From Fimenecus sp051881355 (lineage in GTDB: Bacteria; Bacillota; Clostridia; Oscillospirales; Acutalibacteraceae), in NCBI GenBank assembly GCA_051881355.1, contig JBJEPS010000078.1, positions 1 to 64,000 of the forward strand: a DNA stretch of 64,000 nt. The letters run 5' to 3'. The notes beneath the pieces were generated by a model. That model was given only the letters and a program-made list of their open reading frames with translations. It ran no database searches and had not been told where the DNA came from. The position numbers were made by a program, and so were the translations under genes. Position 1 is the first letter of the stretch; each line of letters starts with the position of its first letter. Positions 1 to 8,166 of the stretch are shown here, piece after piece.

Positions 1-60
1 GATTCGAACCTACGAATGCAGCAGTCAAAGTGCTGTGTCTTACCGCTTGACGACACCCCA
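1..60 (-). tRNA. tRNA-Gln (TTG), 3' part cut by window edge
   Basis: Read on the minus strand, this begins with a TGGGGTG acceptor strand. An anticodon loop CTTTGAC gives anticodon TTG (glutamine), and a TTCGAATC T-loop runs into the window edge. The 3' acceptor strand and CCA lie outside. It is the last of three tRNAs on this strand. Confidence 0.93.
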
Positions 61-78
61 ATATGCAGTTTTATAAGG

Positions 79-118
79 AAAACTCCGCCCAAACGCCTTT
101 GTGCTTCGGCGGAGTTTT
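79..118 (-). terminator. Hairpin between tRNA-His and tRNA-Gln
   Basis: An 11-bp perfect inverted repeat (79-89 with 108-118) has T-rich flanks on both strands. It lies between the second and third tRNA and may partly terminate the upstream Arg-His transcript or act in processing. Confidence 0.5.
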
Positions 119-121
119 CTA

Positions 122-199
122 TGGGGTGGAATATCGGATTCGAACCGATGGTCTCCAGTGCCACAAACTGGCGCTTTAACCAACTAAGCTAATCCCACC
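122..199 (-). tRNA. tRNA-His (GTG)
   Basis: The minus-strand cloverleaf has loop TTGTGGC, so the anticodon is GTG (histidine). The extra 5' G at -1 faces C73, as is typical of tRNA-His. The CCA end is encoded at 122-124. Confidence 0.95.
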
Positions 200-253
200 A
201 TATCGTCATTTAAACTTAAATTTGAATTTTCCGCTCAAACTCTCGCGCAAAAG

Positions 254-330
254 TGGCGCGCTGAGAGGGACTCGAACCCCCGACCCTCTGCTTAGAAGGC
301 AGATGCTCTATCCAGCTGAGCTATCAGCGC
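254..330 (-). tRNA. tRNA-Arg (TCT)
   Basis: The minus-strand cloverleaf has a GCGCTGA acceptor and anticodon loop CTTCTAA, giving anticodon TCT (arginine AGA). The CCA is encoded at 254-256. It is the first gene of the tRNA cluster, just downstream of a strong promoter. Confidence 0.95.
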
Positions 331-348
331 AAATTTAAGTGCTTGATT

Positions 349-377
349 ATTATATATGTCCCGCCACGGTTTGTCAA
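349..377 (-). promoter_or_regulatory. Promoter of the tRNA Arg-His-Gln cluster
   Basis: On the minus strand a perfect TTGACA (372-377) is followed after 17 nt by TATAAT (349-354). It sits about 20 bp upstream of tRNA-Arg. This is a full consensus vegetative promoter, fitting a stable-RNA operon. Confidence 0.8.
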
Positions 378-466
378 GGGAAAAAATACATTTTTTCGCC
401 GAAAGCCCGAATTTTCAACCGCAGACGCGATAAACGAAAGACGGTATATCCGTATGTATGAAAAAA

Positions 467-1216
467 TCATTTGTAAATCTGCACCGCCACGCGCAGTTTG
501 CCCTTTTTGGTTTCACGCTCGGTGCCGCTGTAGCGAAACCGCCCATATCCGCGCGCGGATACGATGCAATTCGATTTCAACACAATATCTGCCCGTGTCA
601 CGGCGCAACTGTCCACAAAAACGCGCTCGGCACGAATCAAATTTTGCGCCGCATTGCGCGACAGGTGAAAGACCGCTGATAGCAACGCGTCCAACCGTTC
701 GGACGCGACGACTACAGACTGCATTTCCGGCTCAGCTGTCAGTGCGTTCGGCAAATCGTCGGCAAGGGTGACCCGAACAGTCGTGTGCCGCACGCGTTCT
801 AAATTGTCTGACAAAAATGCGGCAATGCTCTCCATACAAAATACATATCCGACATTGTCAAACAGCAGAATATCCCCCACCATTTCACGGCGCAGTCCCA
901 ACGCCAAAATACTGCCGAGAAAATCACGGTGGGTGAGTGGATCGGCAAATTTCGGCGCGGCAGGCGCGATTTTTAATAGAACAAACGGCGCATCTTCAAC
1001 GGCTTTACTGTTGTCAGCCGTGCCGAAGCAGGCGATTTTTCGCTCTGCCGACGGATATCCGCCGAACAGCACAAACGGTGTGCGGAGATTGGCGCTTTGC
1101 AAAACGCCTTGCTCGTGCAAATTTAAAAAATCCGAGTACACAAGTATTTGCCGTGTTTCGGCGCGTTCGCTAAGCTCTGTAAAACGCTTTTGTAAGGCGA
1201 TGTCGGTATCAAGCAT
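467..1216 (-). CDS. ylmH: YlmH-like RNA-binding protein with S4 domain
   Basis: The protein of 249 residues resembles the YlmH family: an N-terminal alpha/beta region with an LFGGYPSAERKI stretch, then a C-terminal S4 RNA-binding domain (roughly residues 165-235, with LDALLSAVFHLSRNAA and a following VFVDS strand). S4 proteins of this family bind rRNA or stalled ribosomal complexes; in some Gram-positives YlmH is encoded beside cell-division genes and has been tied to rescue of stalled 50S subunits. A longer ATG-initiated frame exists, but the start at 1216 has AAAGGAG 7 nt upstream and overlaps the preceding gene by only 8 nt, implying translational coupling with the TVP38 gene. The gene is not in a division cluster here. 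Confidence 0.82.
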   Translation of the reverse strand: MLDTDIALQKRFTELSERAETRQILVYSDFLNLHEQGVLQSANLRTPFVLFGGYPSAERKIACFGTADNSKAVEDAPFVLLKIAPAAPKFADPLTHRDFLGSILALGLRREMVGDILLFDNVGYVFCMESIAAFLSDNLERVRHTTVRVTLADDLPNALTAEPEMQSVVVASERLDALLSAVFHLSRNAAQNLIRAERVFVDSCAVTRADIVLKSNCIVSARGYGRFRYSGTERETKKGKLRVAVQIYK

Positions 1217-1922
1217 TGTTTTGCTCCTTTGCGGTTTCAGCAGTTCGCTGTGTACGGTGTTTGCGCCGAACGAGCGTTGCAATCAAAAGCCCAACCCCGG
1301 CGGCGGGAACGGCAATCAAAATCAGTGTGATAATCAATTTCATCGGAATATAATCGTAAATCGTGTCACCGAGTAAGGTAAACAACACCACGCGCGGCGC
1401 AATGCCGAGGAAAGACAGCAGGAGATACCGCCAAAACGGATATTTACCGCCACCTAAAAACAGACTGACAAAATCTATGGGAAACACAGGCAACAGCCGC
1501 ATGACGAATACTGAAGCCGCGCCCGAGCGCTTGTTTTGCATTTCCAGAATTTTTTGTCCGCCCTTTTTGCGTGATAAAAAGTTTTGAATGTAATCTCCAC
1601 CCAAAAACAGCCCGAACAGATACGAGACGATGACCTCTAACAAAATCCCGCCGAGGTTAACTGCTACTGCGGTCAGCGGCGAAAACGCCATACCGACGGA
1701 AATATAAAAGAGCGATGCGGGGATCACGAACACCAATCCCTTTAAAATGTAGACGCCGAGCACGGTGCAACTTGCTGCAGCAGGGGAGGCGGCGTTTTGC
1801 ACGAGCGCACGCACATCTAAATTCGTCAATGTTTGGTAGTTTAGAAGCACGGCAACAAAAACCGCAGTGCCAACTGCGATTTTCAAACAGAGTTTCAGGA
1901 TTTCTTTCTGTTTTTCGGACAT
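1209..1922 (-). CDS. TVP38/TMEM64 (DedA-like) integral membrane protein
   Basis: About 237 residues with several hydrophobic segments and the central VTT/SNARE-associated domain. Typical are the early FVIPASLFYISVGMAF stretch, GGILLEVIVSYLFGLFLGG, and the RLLPVFPIDFVSLFLGG segment with its conserved Arg and Pro. Family members are thought to act in lipid or ion transport across the membrane, and no specific substrate can be read here. The likely start is the second Met (1922), preceded by AAAGG; the upstream Met adds nine residues without a clear ribosome-binding site. It overlaps ylmH by 8 nt, so the two are probably one transcript. Confidence 0.85.
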   Translation of the reverse strand: MSEKQKEILKLCLKIAVGTAVFVAVLLNYQTLTNLDVRALVQNAASPAAASCTVLGVYILKGLVFVIPASLFYISVGMAFSPLTAVAVNLGGILLEVIVSYLFGLFLGGDYIQNFLSRKKGGQKILEMQNKRSGAASVFVMRLLPVFPIDFVSLFLGGGKYPFWRYLLLSFLGIAPRVVLFTLLGDTIYDYIPMKLIITLILIAVPAAGVGLLIATLVRRKHRTQRTAETAKEQNNA

Positions 1923-2059
1923 GGGAAACCGTACCTTTCGTAAAATCATCTTATTGTATCATACTTTTTGAAAAAATGGGGGAAAAATACAAATTTTTTA
2001 CCGCTTTGCAAAGATTTGTGTTAGAATAGAAACGAATTCAGAAAAACGAGGTGCCAAAT

Positions 2060-2971
2060 ATGCAATACTGTGTTGTCGGCGCGGGTGCTGTGGGGTTGAG
2101 CGTCGCCGCCGCGCTGACCGAAGCAGGCTTTTCAACGGATATTCTTGCGCGTGGAGAGAATTTAGCCGCACTCAAAGCGCGCGGTATTCAAATTCTACGC
2201 GGGGAAACGGCAAAAACCGTGTTTCCCGTGCGGGCATTTTCCGAAGCGGAATATGAAAACAAGCCCGATGTGATTTTTGTTTCGGTTAAAGGGTATTCTT
2301 TGGAGAGCATTTTGCCGCTGTTGGGACGAATTACCGATGCACATACGGTTATCATTCCGCTTTTGAATATTTACGGCACGGGCGCGCGCTTGCAAGCGGC
2401 ATTGCCGGCGCCGCTTGTCACCGACGGCTGTGTGTATATCGCGGCAAGCAGAGCATCGGCGGGTACGGTTGCACGGCAGGGAGAGATTTTCAAAATTGTG
2501 TTCGGCGTGCGGCAACCGAGCGAATACCGTCCTGTTTTGGTGCAGATTGCCGAGGATTTGCGGCAAGCGGGGATAGATCCTTTGCTTTCGGATTTCGTAC
2601 AGCGCGACACCTTAAAAAAATATGCCTATGTGTCTCCGATGGCGGCGGCAGGCTTGTATTTTGACGCGGATGCGGGCGCATTTCAAAAGGCGGGTGCACC
2701 GCGGGAGATGTTCGCGGCGCTGATGCGTGAAATCGATGCGTTGGCGCAGGCGATGGGCTGTCCGTTTGATATCGACATTGTTCAAACCAATTTGGATATT
2801 CTCGATGCACTCGCACCCGACGCTTCCACCTCGATGCAACGGGACATTCGTGTGGGACACCAAAGCGAGCTGGACGGGTTGGTGTTTGAGCCCGTACGCT
2901 TGGGGCAAAAATACGGCGTGCCCACCCCTCGGTATGCTGAAATTGCCGCAAAATTCGGCTATATGGTGTAA
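2060..2971 (+). CDS. Ketopantoate reductase (PanE/ApbA) family oxidoreductase
   Basis: A 303-residue protein with an N-terminal Rossmann fold (CVVGAGAVGLSVAAAL, glycine-rich NADP-binding loop) and the ketopantoate reductase C-terminal helical domain. The Lys of the DTLKKYAYVSPMAAA region corresponds to the conserved catalytic Lys. The classic family reaction is NADPH-dependent reduction of 2-dehydropantoate to pantoate for coenzyme A synthesis. No panB, panC or other CoA gene lies nearby, so another 2-keto acid substrate is possible. The start at 2060 is chosen because GAGGTG lies 7 nt upstream; the GTG at 2051 overlaps that Shine-Dalgarno. Confidence 0.82.
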   Translation: MQYCVVGAGAVGLSVAAALTEAGFSTDILARGENLAALKARGIQILRGETAKTVFPVRAFSEAEYENKPDVIFVSVKGYSLESILPLLGRITDAHTVIIPLLNIYGTGARLQAALPAPLVTDGCVYIAASRASAGTVARQGEIFKIVFGVRQPSEYRPVLVQIAEDLRQAGIDPLLSDFVQRDTLKKYAYVSPMAAAGLYFDADAGAFQKAGAPREMFAALMREIDALAQAMGCPFDIDIVQTNLDILDALAPDASTSMQRDIRVGHQSELDGLVFEPVRLGQKYGVPTPRYAEIAAKFGYMV

Positions 2972-3022
2972 AGTGTATTTACTTTACAGAATTTGAAATT
3001 GTAACATACGGGAGAACAAAGT

Positions 3023-3568
3023 ATGGTTGACAAATGCTGTATTTCCACTTTTTACGGGCACAATTTTGACCCGACCGCGCCCACGGCAGATGACTTGTGC
3101 ATCGAGGATATTGCCCACGCGCTGTCGTATTTGTCACGGGCAAACGGGCATTTTCGGGCGTTTTATTCTGTGGCGCGCCATTCGATAAACTGTGCAAAAG
3201 AAGTAAAGTCTTGCGGCTTTACAGAGAAAACACAGCTTTTGGCGCTCTTACACGACAGCGCCGAGGCGTATATCGGCGATTTAACGCGTCCTTTGCGGCG
3301 GCATATCCCCGAATTTTCTGACTTTGAGCGTAATTTGCAAAAACGAATTTACGAAAAATTCGCCACAACCGATGTCTCCGATGCGGAACGTGCGGCTGTG
3401 AAAGCGGCGGACGACGCACTGTTGTACCACGAGTTTAAAGTATTCCACGGGGCGGAATTGTTTGAAACACCGCCTGCATTACACATCACGCTTGCGCCCG
3501 ATACGGATTTTCAAGCAACCGAAGCGGAATTTTTGGCGCTGTATCACGATTTAAAGCGATTTGTATAA
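3023..3568 (+). CDS. HD-domain phosphohydrolase (YfbR-like)
   Basis: The 181-residue protein carries an HD metal-dependent phosphohydrolase domain: His in SVARHSINCA, the HD doublet in LLHDSAEAYIGD, and a later Asp in KAADDALLYHEF. The layout is close to the YfbR/5'-nucleotidase type, in which metal ions held by His and Asp hydrolyse nucleoside monophosphates. The substrate is inferred from the fold only. It follows the reductase gene by about 50 nt on the same strand and ends just before a strong bidirectional terminator. Confidence 0.78.
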   Translation: MVDKCCISTFYGHNFDPTAPTADDLCIEDIAHALSYLSRANGHFRAFYSVARHSINCAKEVKSCGFTEKTQLLALLHDSAEAYIGDLTRPLRRHIPEFSDFERNLQKRIYEKFATTDVSDAERAAVKAADDALLYHEFKVFHGAELFETPPALHITLAPDTDFQATEAEFLALYHDLKRFV

Positions 3569-3583
3569 TCGGGAACAAAATAA

Positions 3584-3623
3584 AAAAACAGCGGCTTGTA
3601 AATGAATGCAAGTCGCTGTTTTA
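3584..3623. terminator. Bidirectional intrinsic terminator
   Basis: The 12-nt arms AACAGCGGCTTG and CAAGTCGCTGTT pair around a 10-nt loop, with an A-run before and a T-run after. It separates the plus-strand HD gene from the minus-strand ybaK gene and can serve both. Confidence 0.8.
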
Positions 3624-3629
3624 CGTGAT

Positions 3630-4109
3630 TTAAAAGGTAATTGCCCCGAACTGTGCTTGGGCGGCGCGCGCCAAGTCTTGCGGGGAAAGCTCCATTTGCA
3701 ATCCGATTTTGCCGCCGCTGACCACCATGGTTTCCAGTGCTTCGGCGCTTTGGTCGATTACGGTTTTATATTGTTTTTTCATCCCAACGGGACTGCATCC
3801 GCCGCGAATGTAGCCGGTTACCGCGAGCAAATCCTTGACATGGAGCATTTCCACGCTCTTTTCGCCGACAGCCGTCGCCGCGGCTTTTAAATTGAGCTCG
3901 GCGGCAACGGGAATGACGAATACAAAATAATTTTTGCTTTTGCCTTGTGTGACGAGCGTTTTGTATACATATTTCGGGTCGATGCCGACCTTTTGCGCCA
4001 CGCTGATGCCGTCAATTTCGCCGCCTGCGTCATAAGTGTGCATTTGATAGGCGATGCCCGCCTTTTCCAAAATGCGTATTGCGTTGGTTTTCGGAATTCC
4101 TTTTGCCAT
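3630..4109 (-). CDS. ybaK: Cys-tRNA(Pro)/Cys-tRNA(Cys) deacylase YbaK
   Basis: A 159-residue YbaK/EbsC protein. The family pattern is clear: N-terminal TNAIRILEKAGIAYQMHTYD, then the conserved YKTLVTQGK strand-loop with the catalytic Lys region, and the RGGCSPVGMKKQY motif (GxxSPxG) that shapes the substrate pocket. YbaK hydrolyses Cys mischarged onto tRNA-Pro, a trans-editing activity in the cytoplasm. Length matches the family (about 155-160). A second YbaK-fold gene of the ProX subtype lies at 53582-54070, so the two divide Cys and Ala editing. Confidence 0.92.
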   Translation of the reverse strand: MAKGIPKTNAIRILEKAGIAYQMHTYDAGGEIDGISVAQKVGIDPKYVYKTLVTQGKSKNYFVFVIPVAAELNLKAAATAVGEKSVEMLHVKDLLAVTGYIRGGCSPVGMKKQYKTVIDQSAEALETMVVSGGKIGLQMELSPQDLARAAQAQFGAITF

Positions 4110-4149
4110 ATTCTCACTTCGGTTTGGATTTTGTTGTAAATGGAGCTAT

Positions 4150-4605
4150 TCAGCACTTCACACCGAATTTGTTGCCGCAGCGAGGGCAAAGCACGGAATG
4201 TTTTCCTTTTTTGCGCGGCAGACGAAGCGTTGCACCGCATTCGGGACATTCGCGGTAGATATGCTCCTTATCTTTTCGGCGTTCCTTTTGTACGGCGCGT
4301 TGTTCTTTTCGCCGCTGTGCATTGGCTTCGCGAAATCGAAAGGCGTCACGGATTTTGTACCCCCACGCAGTGATCACACGATTTTCATTTTCACGTGCCA
4401 AAATATTTTTAGAAAGCACACGAAACAGCGTATACAGCAAAATGAGCGTTTCCAAAGCGCCGACAATCCGTGAACGGGCAAAAATATTGACGAGCGCCAG
4501 TATAAAATATACGGCAACAAGCAAGATTTGCATATTGTCGCTCAAGCCCCGCAAACCGTAACGTCCTTCCATAAAACGGAAAAAGCGGTCTCGAATTCCG
4601 CGCAT
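4150..4605 (-). CDS. Small membrane protein with C-terminal zinc ribbon
   Basis: 151 residues: a short basic N-terminus, two hydrophobic spans (about residues 25-45 and 48-68), a long basic charged linker, and a C-terminal zinc ribbon with two Cys pairs (CPECG and CPRCG). This hypothetical-protein architecture is common in clostridia; no function is known to me. The start at 4605 has AGAGGTG 6 nt upstream and avoids a 14-residue extension lacking a ribosome site. Confidence 0.75.
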   Translation of the reverse strand: MRGIRDRFFRFMEGRYGLRGLSDNMQILLVAVYFILALVNIFARSRIVGALETLILLYTLFRVLSKNILARENENRVITAWGYKIRDAFRFREANAQRRKEQRAVQKERRKDKEHIYRECPECGATLRLPRKKGKHSVLCPRCGNKFGVKC

Positions 4606-4691
4606 AGAAACACCTCTTGTTAGGATATTTACAAATATTGTATGCAATTTCCGTGAATAATCCGCGGCGGTGATATGAACGGTCTGTAAAT

Positions 4692-5444
4692 TCAGACCGT
4701 TCTGCTCTGTAACGACGGATTACGCGGCAGAGGCTCGTTTTTGAGTACGCACAGCGGCACGGTTTCCGTCGTATATCGCACTATTTCCGTCGTGACGCCG
4801 GCGGGAAACATCGATTGCATGGCGCAAAAGTCGTTTTTACGGTGCGTGACACCGTGCGCATCGGTGGCAATGCAATCCGCAAGCCCGTGCATCAACATCT
4901 CTGTTCCGAAATTGCAGACGGCTTCTCCCAGCTTGCCGGTTAAAGAGTCCCCATTCACCTGAAACCGCGCACCTAAACGGTGCAGTTCCAAAACCATATC
5001 GGGATATTTATGGAAGGTAGGATAGCGCTCCGGGTGTGCAATAATCGGGACCAAGCCACGTTCAAGAATTTCCTCTGCCAATAAAATTGCTTTGTCGGGA
5101 TTGAATGGCTGCAGACTGTATTCACACAGCAAATAGCGGGAACGGTTCAGCGTCAGTTCTTCCAAATTTTCCGTTTCAAATACCAATTCGTTCAAAAAAA
5201 CCTCTGCACCGCCGCAAACCTGCAGCGGCAGATTTTCCGCACGCAAAAACCGATTTAATTCCGTCAGCTTTTGATTTCGGATATAGAGAAAATCATCGAC
5301 AGTGCGTAAATCCGTCATATGCGGTGTGGCAGCGATAATCTGTATTTTGTTTTTAACTGCCGTTTGGCACATTTGCACGGTTTTTTCCATGGACGAAGCA
5401 CCGTCGTCCATATTCCATAATATATGACAATGCAGGTCAATCAT
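4692..5444 (-). CDS. PHP-domain tyrosine phosphatase, CpsB/YwqE-like
   Basis: A 250-residue PHP-fold metallophosphatase. It starts with the metal-binding MIDLHCHILWNMDDG, and further ligands lie in AATPHM, GGAEV, IIAHPERYP and ATDAHG. This His/Asp/Glu set is typical of the CpsB/Wzb/YwqE protein-tyrosine phosphatases that dephosphorylate BY-kinases controlling exopolysaccharide synthesis. No BY-kinase or capsule gene is in the window, so the substrate is unassigned. The start at 5444 lies within the stop region of the preceding permease gene (8-nt overlap) with AAAGGAC upstream, so the two are translationally coupled. Confidence 0.85.
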   Translation of the reverse strand: MIDLHCHILWNMDDGASSMEKTVQMCQTAVKNKIQIIAATPHMTDLRTVDDFLYIRNQKLTELNRFLRAENLPLQVCGGAEVFLNELVFETENLEELTLNRSRYLLCEYSLQPFNPDKAILLAEEILERGLVPIIAHPERYPTFHKYPDMVLELHRLGARFQVNGDSLTGKLGEAVCNFGTEMLMHGLADCIATDAHGVTHRKNDFCAMQSMFPAGVTTEIVRYTTETVPLCVLKNEPLPRNPSLQSRTV

Positions 5445-6672
5445 GTTCTGCGTCCTTTTCTTTTGAAGCCTTCGGTTCTGCAGGCAGCGGCTCTTCTGCA
5501 CCGTCTGCCGTTTGCGTCTTTGCGGGCGCCGTTTTTAAAATATGCACAATGCCGTCGTCGTTGAGCACTTTTAAAAGCGTTAACAAAAGCGGCAGTAAGA
5601 ACAACCCCAAAAAGCCGAACAATTGTGTGCCGATATACATGGCGGCAAGCGTTAAGTACGGCGGAAGCCCCAACTGTGCGGAAACCAGCTTCGGCTCAAT
5701 GATTTGGCGAATAATGCCGATAATCGCGTAAAGCACCAAAAGCCCGATGCCTAAGCCGACTTTTCCGGTAAAAAACGAGACGACCGCCCACGGAATGAGA
5801 ATTGTCCCCGTGCCGAGCACCGGGAGAATGTCCACGACTGCGGTCACTAAGGCAATGGCAAAAATGTATCCGCCGGTATATAGCTTACAGAGCTTAAGAA
5901 TAGATAAACCAATGACCATTTCCGTAAAGGTGATCCCGATAATAATGGAATAGGATTTTCCCATTTTACCGATGGTGGAGAAGGTCACTTGCTTTGCACG
6001 GATTACCGCTGCTTGCGAAGCAGGCTTGAACTGGCGCAGAATACTGTTGCGCAGATTTTGATAATCCGCCGTCATAAAACAGCAGGAGACGATGCAGACC
6101 AGAAGCCCTGCGGCAAACATCGGAATTTGCTTTGCCGTGCCCCACACCGCGCCTAAGGGCGAGGAGAGTAAGGATAGGTCAAAGCCGCTGTCGCTTGAAG
6201 CGGCAGGTGCGGCGGCATTTAATTCGGTTTCAATCCCCAAAAGGCGGTTGACAAAATTCTCCACCGAAGCGGTTACGGTTTGTTCTAAGGAATCCGGCAG
6301 AAAGGCAACAGCGCCCTGAAACCAATCCATAATTTGCGAGGCAAAGGTCGGTGCGTCCTCAATTTTCATCAGTAAGTATCGGAAGAAATCCCCCAGCTCC
6401 ATCGCAATGCGTACGACAAGAAAGCCGACAACGGACCCTGCGAGCACCACAATCAACAGCACCATAATCACCGAGGAAATGCCGCGCTTCAGCGGCGTTT
6501 TTCGGGTCATGGCATTGACCGGTTTTTGTAACAGCATCGCCAAAAACAGGGAAACGACAAACGGCCAAATCACGCCGAGCGCATATTTGAGACATAAGTA
6601 CCCGATGCCGATCCATATTGCGGCATACACCACATTGATAATAAACGACCTGCGATTTTCTACTTTATCCAT
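5437..6672 (-). CDS. AI-2E family transporter (YtvI/PerM-like permease)
   Basis: About 411 residues with an N-terminal pair of membrane spans, a long soluble region (around residues 90-190) and four to six C-terminal spans that include the family-typical PVLGTGTILIPWAVVSFFTGK segment. This is the AI-2E/UPF0118 family, in which members export small molecules or act as Na+/H+ antiporters, and YtvI is spore-associated in Bacillus. The substrate cannot be read from sequence. The ATG at 6672 is preferred over the GTG two codons upstream because GGAGG lies 8 nt before it. The charged C-terminal tail is Ala/Glu/Lys-rich. Confidence 0.85.
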   Translation of the reverse strand: MDKVENRRSFIINVVYAAIWIGIGYLCLKYALGVIWPFVVSLFLAMLLQKPVNAMTRKTPLKRGISSVIMVLLIVVLAGSVVGFLVVRIAMELGDFFRYLLMKIEDAPTFASQIMDWFQGAVAFLPDSLEQTVTASVENFVNRLLGIETELNAAAPAASSDSGFDLSLLSSPLGAVWGTAKQIPMFAAGLLVCIVSCCFMTADYQNLRNSILRQFKPASQAAVIRAKQVTFSTIGKMGKSYSIIIGITFTEMVIGLSILKLCKLYTGGYIFAIALVTAVVDILPVLGTGTILIPWAVVSFFTGKVGLGIGLLVLYAIIGIIRQIIEPKLVSAQLGLPPYLTLAAMYIGTQLFGFLGLFLLPLLLTLLKVLNDDGIVHILKTAPAKTQTADGAEEPLPAEPKASKEKDAEHD

Positions 6673-6811
6673 TTTCACAGCCTCCGCAATAAAACTGCCG
6701 AAAAAAGCAATAATAATATATACATTTTATACTATTTTTTTAAAAGTTACAATCAATAATAGAAAGTTTTATAGAAAATTTATTTTTTCCGCCGAAATTT
6801 TAAAATTTTAC

Positions 6812-6840
6812 TTTATTCCGCGCGGGAAGTGTGATAAAAT
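6812..6840 (+). promoter_or_regulatory. Probable promoter of hom-ask
   Basis: TTTATT (6812-6817), a 17-nt spacer and TAAAAT (6835-6840), about 35 nt before the hom start. The AT-rich upstream tract is compatible with an UP element. No amino-acid riboswitch or T-box structure is apparent. Confidence 0.5.
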
Positions 6841-6875
6841 GCTATGCGTATCATTATAAATTGGGATGTGAGAAC

Positions 6876-8111
6876 ATGTATGTAGCTGTTATGGGATACG
6901 GCACCGTCGGTTCGGGTGTCGTTGAGGTTTTAAACAAAAACCACGACAGCATTGTCAAGCGCAGCACGCGCGATGCCTTGGATTTGAAATATATTTTGGA
7001 TTTGCGGGATTTTCCCGGCGACCCGAACGCGGATAAGTTTATTAAAGATTTTAACATTATTTTAGAAGATGACGAAGTAAAAATTGTTGTGGAAACCATG
7101 GGTGGGTTACACCCGGCGTTTGAATTTGTTTCGTCGCTTTTAAAAGCGGGCAAAAGCGTGGTGACCTCCAACAAGGAGCTGGTTGCCGCAAAGGGCTACG
7201 AGCTTTTGCAGTTGGCAGAGGAGAACAATGTCAACTTCTTGTTTGAGGCGTCCGTCGGCGGCGGTATTCCGATTATCCGCCCGATTACGCAGTGCTTGGC
7301 GGCGAATGAGATTGACGAAATCGCCGGAATTTTGAACGGGACCACCAATTTCATCTTAACGATGATGATTGAGAAAAATATGCGGTTTGAAGACGCGCTC
7401 AAATTGGCACAGGATAACGGCTATGCCGAAAAAGACCCGACCGCCGATATCGAGGGACACGACGCCTGCCGAAAAATCTGCATTTTGGCGTCCCTTTGCT
7501 TTGGCAAGCATGTCTACCCCGATGCGGTTTACACCGAGGGCATTACAAAAATTACGCTTCAAGATGTTGAATATGTGCGCGATTTCGGCGGCGTGATTAA
7601 GCTTTTGGGCAGAGCCAAACGCCTTTCCGACGAAAAAATTGCCGCGATGGTCAGCCCTGCTGTGGTATTGAACGGCAGTCAGCTTGCTTCCGTCACCGAT
7701 GTGTTTAATGCGATTTTGGTGCGCGGCGACGCGATAGGCGATGTCGTGTTTTACGGCAAGGGCGCAGGCAAATTGCCGACCGCAAGCGCCGTGGTTGCCG
7801 ATGTGATTGACTGTGCAAAGCATGTGGACCGCAAAAAAGCCTTCGGTTGGGGCAAGAGTGTGGAAAATTATGTGGTGGACCACAAAACATTGGAGACCGC
7901 ACTGTATATCCGCACAGAGGTCGCCGACAAAGCGGCAGCTTTGAAAGCTGTGGAAGAAAAACTCGGCAAGGTCAAGGTGCTTTCGCGTGAAAATGCGTCC
8001 GAAAATGAATTGGCATTTGTAACACCGGTCGATACCGAGCAGGTGCTTTGCGAGAAACTCGAAGCGGCAGGGATTGTGCCGCAGTCGTTCATTCGTGTGA
8101 CGGATTATTAA
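6876..8111 (+). CDS. hom: Homoserine dehydrogenase
   Basis: A 411-residue enzyme reducing aspartate semialdehyde to homoserine with NAD(P)H, at the branch to threonine and methionine. Visible are the N-terminal VAVMGYGTVGSGVVEVL nucleotide-binding loop, the TSNKELVA motif, the catalytic domain with GGGIPIIRP, NGTTNFILT and GYAEKDPTADIEGHDA, and a C-terminal ACT domain (about residues 330-411) for allosteric control. The longer upstream reading is discarded because the Rossmann fold starts directly at this Met. It is followed 55 nt later by aspartate kinase, so the first and third steps of the pathway are co-transcribed. Confidence 0.95.
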   Translation: MYVAVMGYGTVGSGVVEVLNKNHDSIVKRSTRDALDLKYILDLRDFPGDPNADKFIKDFNIILEDDEVKIVVETMGGLHPAFEFVSSLLKAGKSVVTSNKELVAAKGYELLQLAEENNVNFLFEASVGGGIPIIRPITQCLAANEIDEIAGILNGTTNFILTMMIEKNMRFEDALKLAQDNGYAEKDPTADIEGHDACRKICILASLCFGKHVYPDAVYTEGITKITLQDVEYVRDFGGVIKLLGRAKRLSDEKIAAMVSPAVVLNGSQLASVTDVFNAILVRGDAIGDVVFYGKGAGKLPTASAVVADVIDCAKHVDRKKAFGWGKSVENYVVDHKTLETALYIRTEVADKAAALKAVEEKLGKVKVLSRENASENELAFVTPVDTEQVLCEKLEAAGIVPQSFIRVTDY

Positions 8112-8166
8112 GAACGGCTTAACTCAGTAAACATGCGGCGCATTTGTGCCGATTTTGGAGGTTTTT

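Noticed and set aside
343..771. A plus-strand open frame over the tRNA promoter and the end of ylmH
   Set aside because: It overlaps a consensus promoter and the S4-domain gene on the other strand, with no recognisable protein features.
6673..6875. Possible lysine or threonine riboswitch before hom
   Set aside because: The gap is AT-rich without stable stems; only a promoter is supported.
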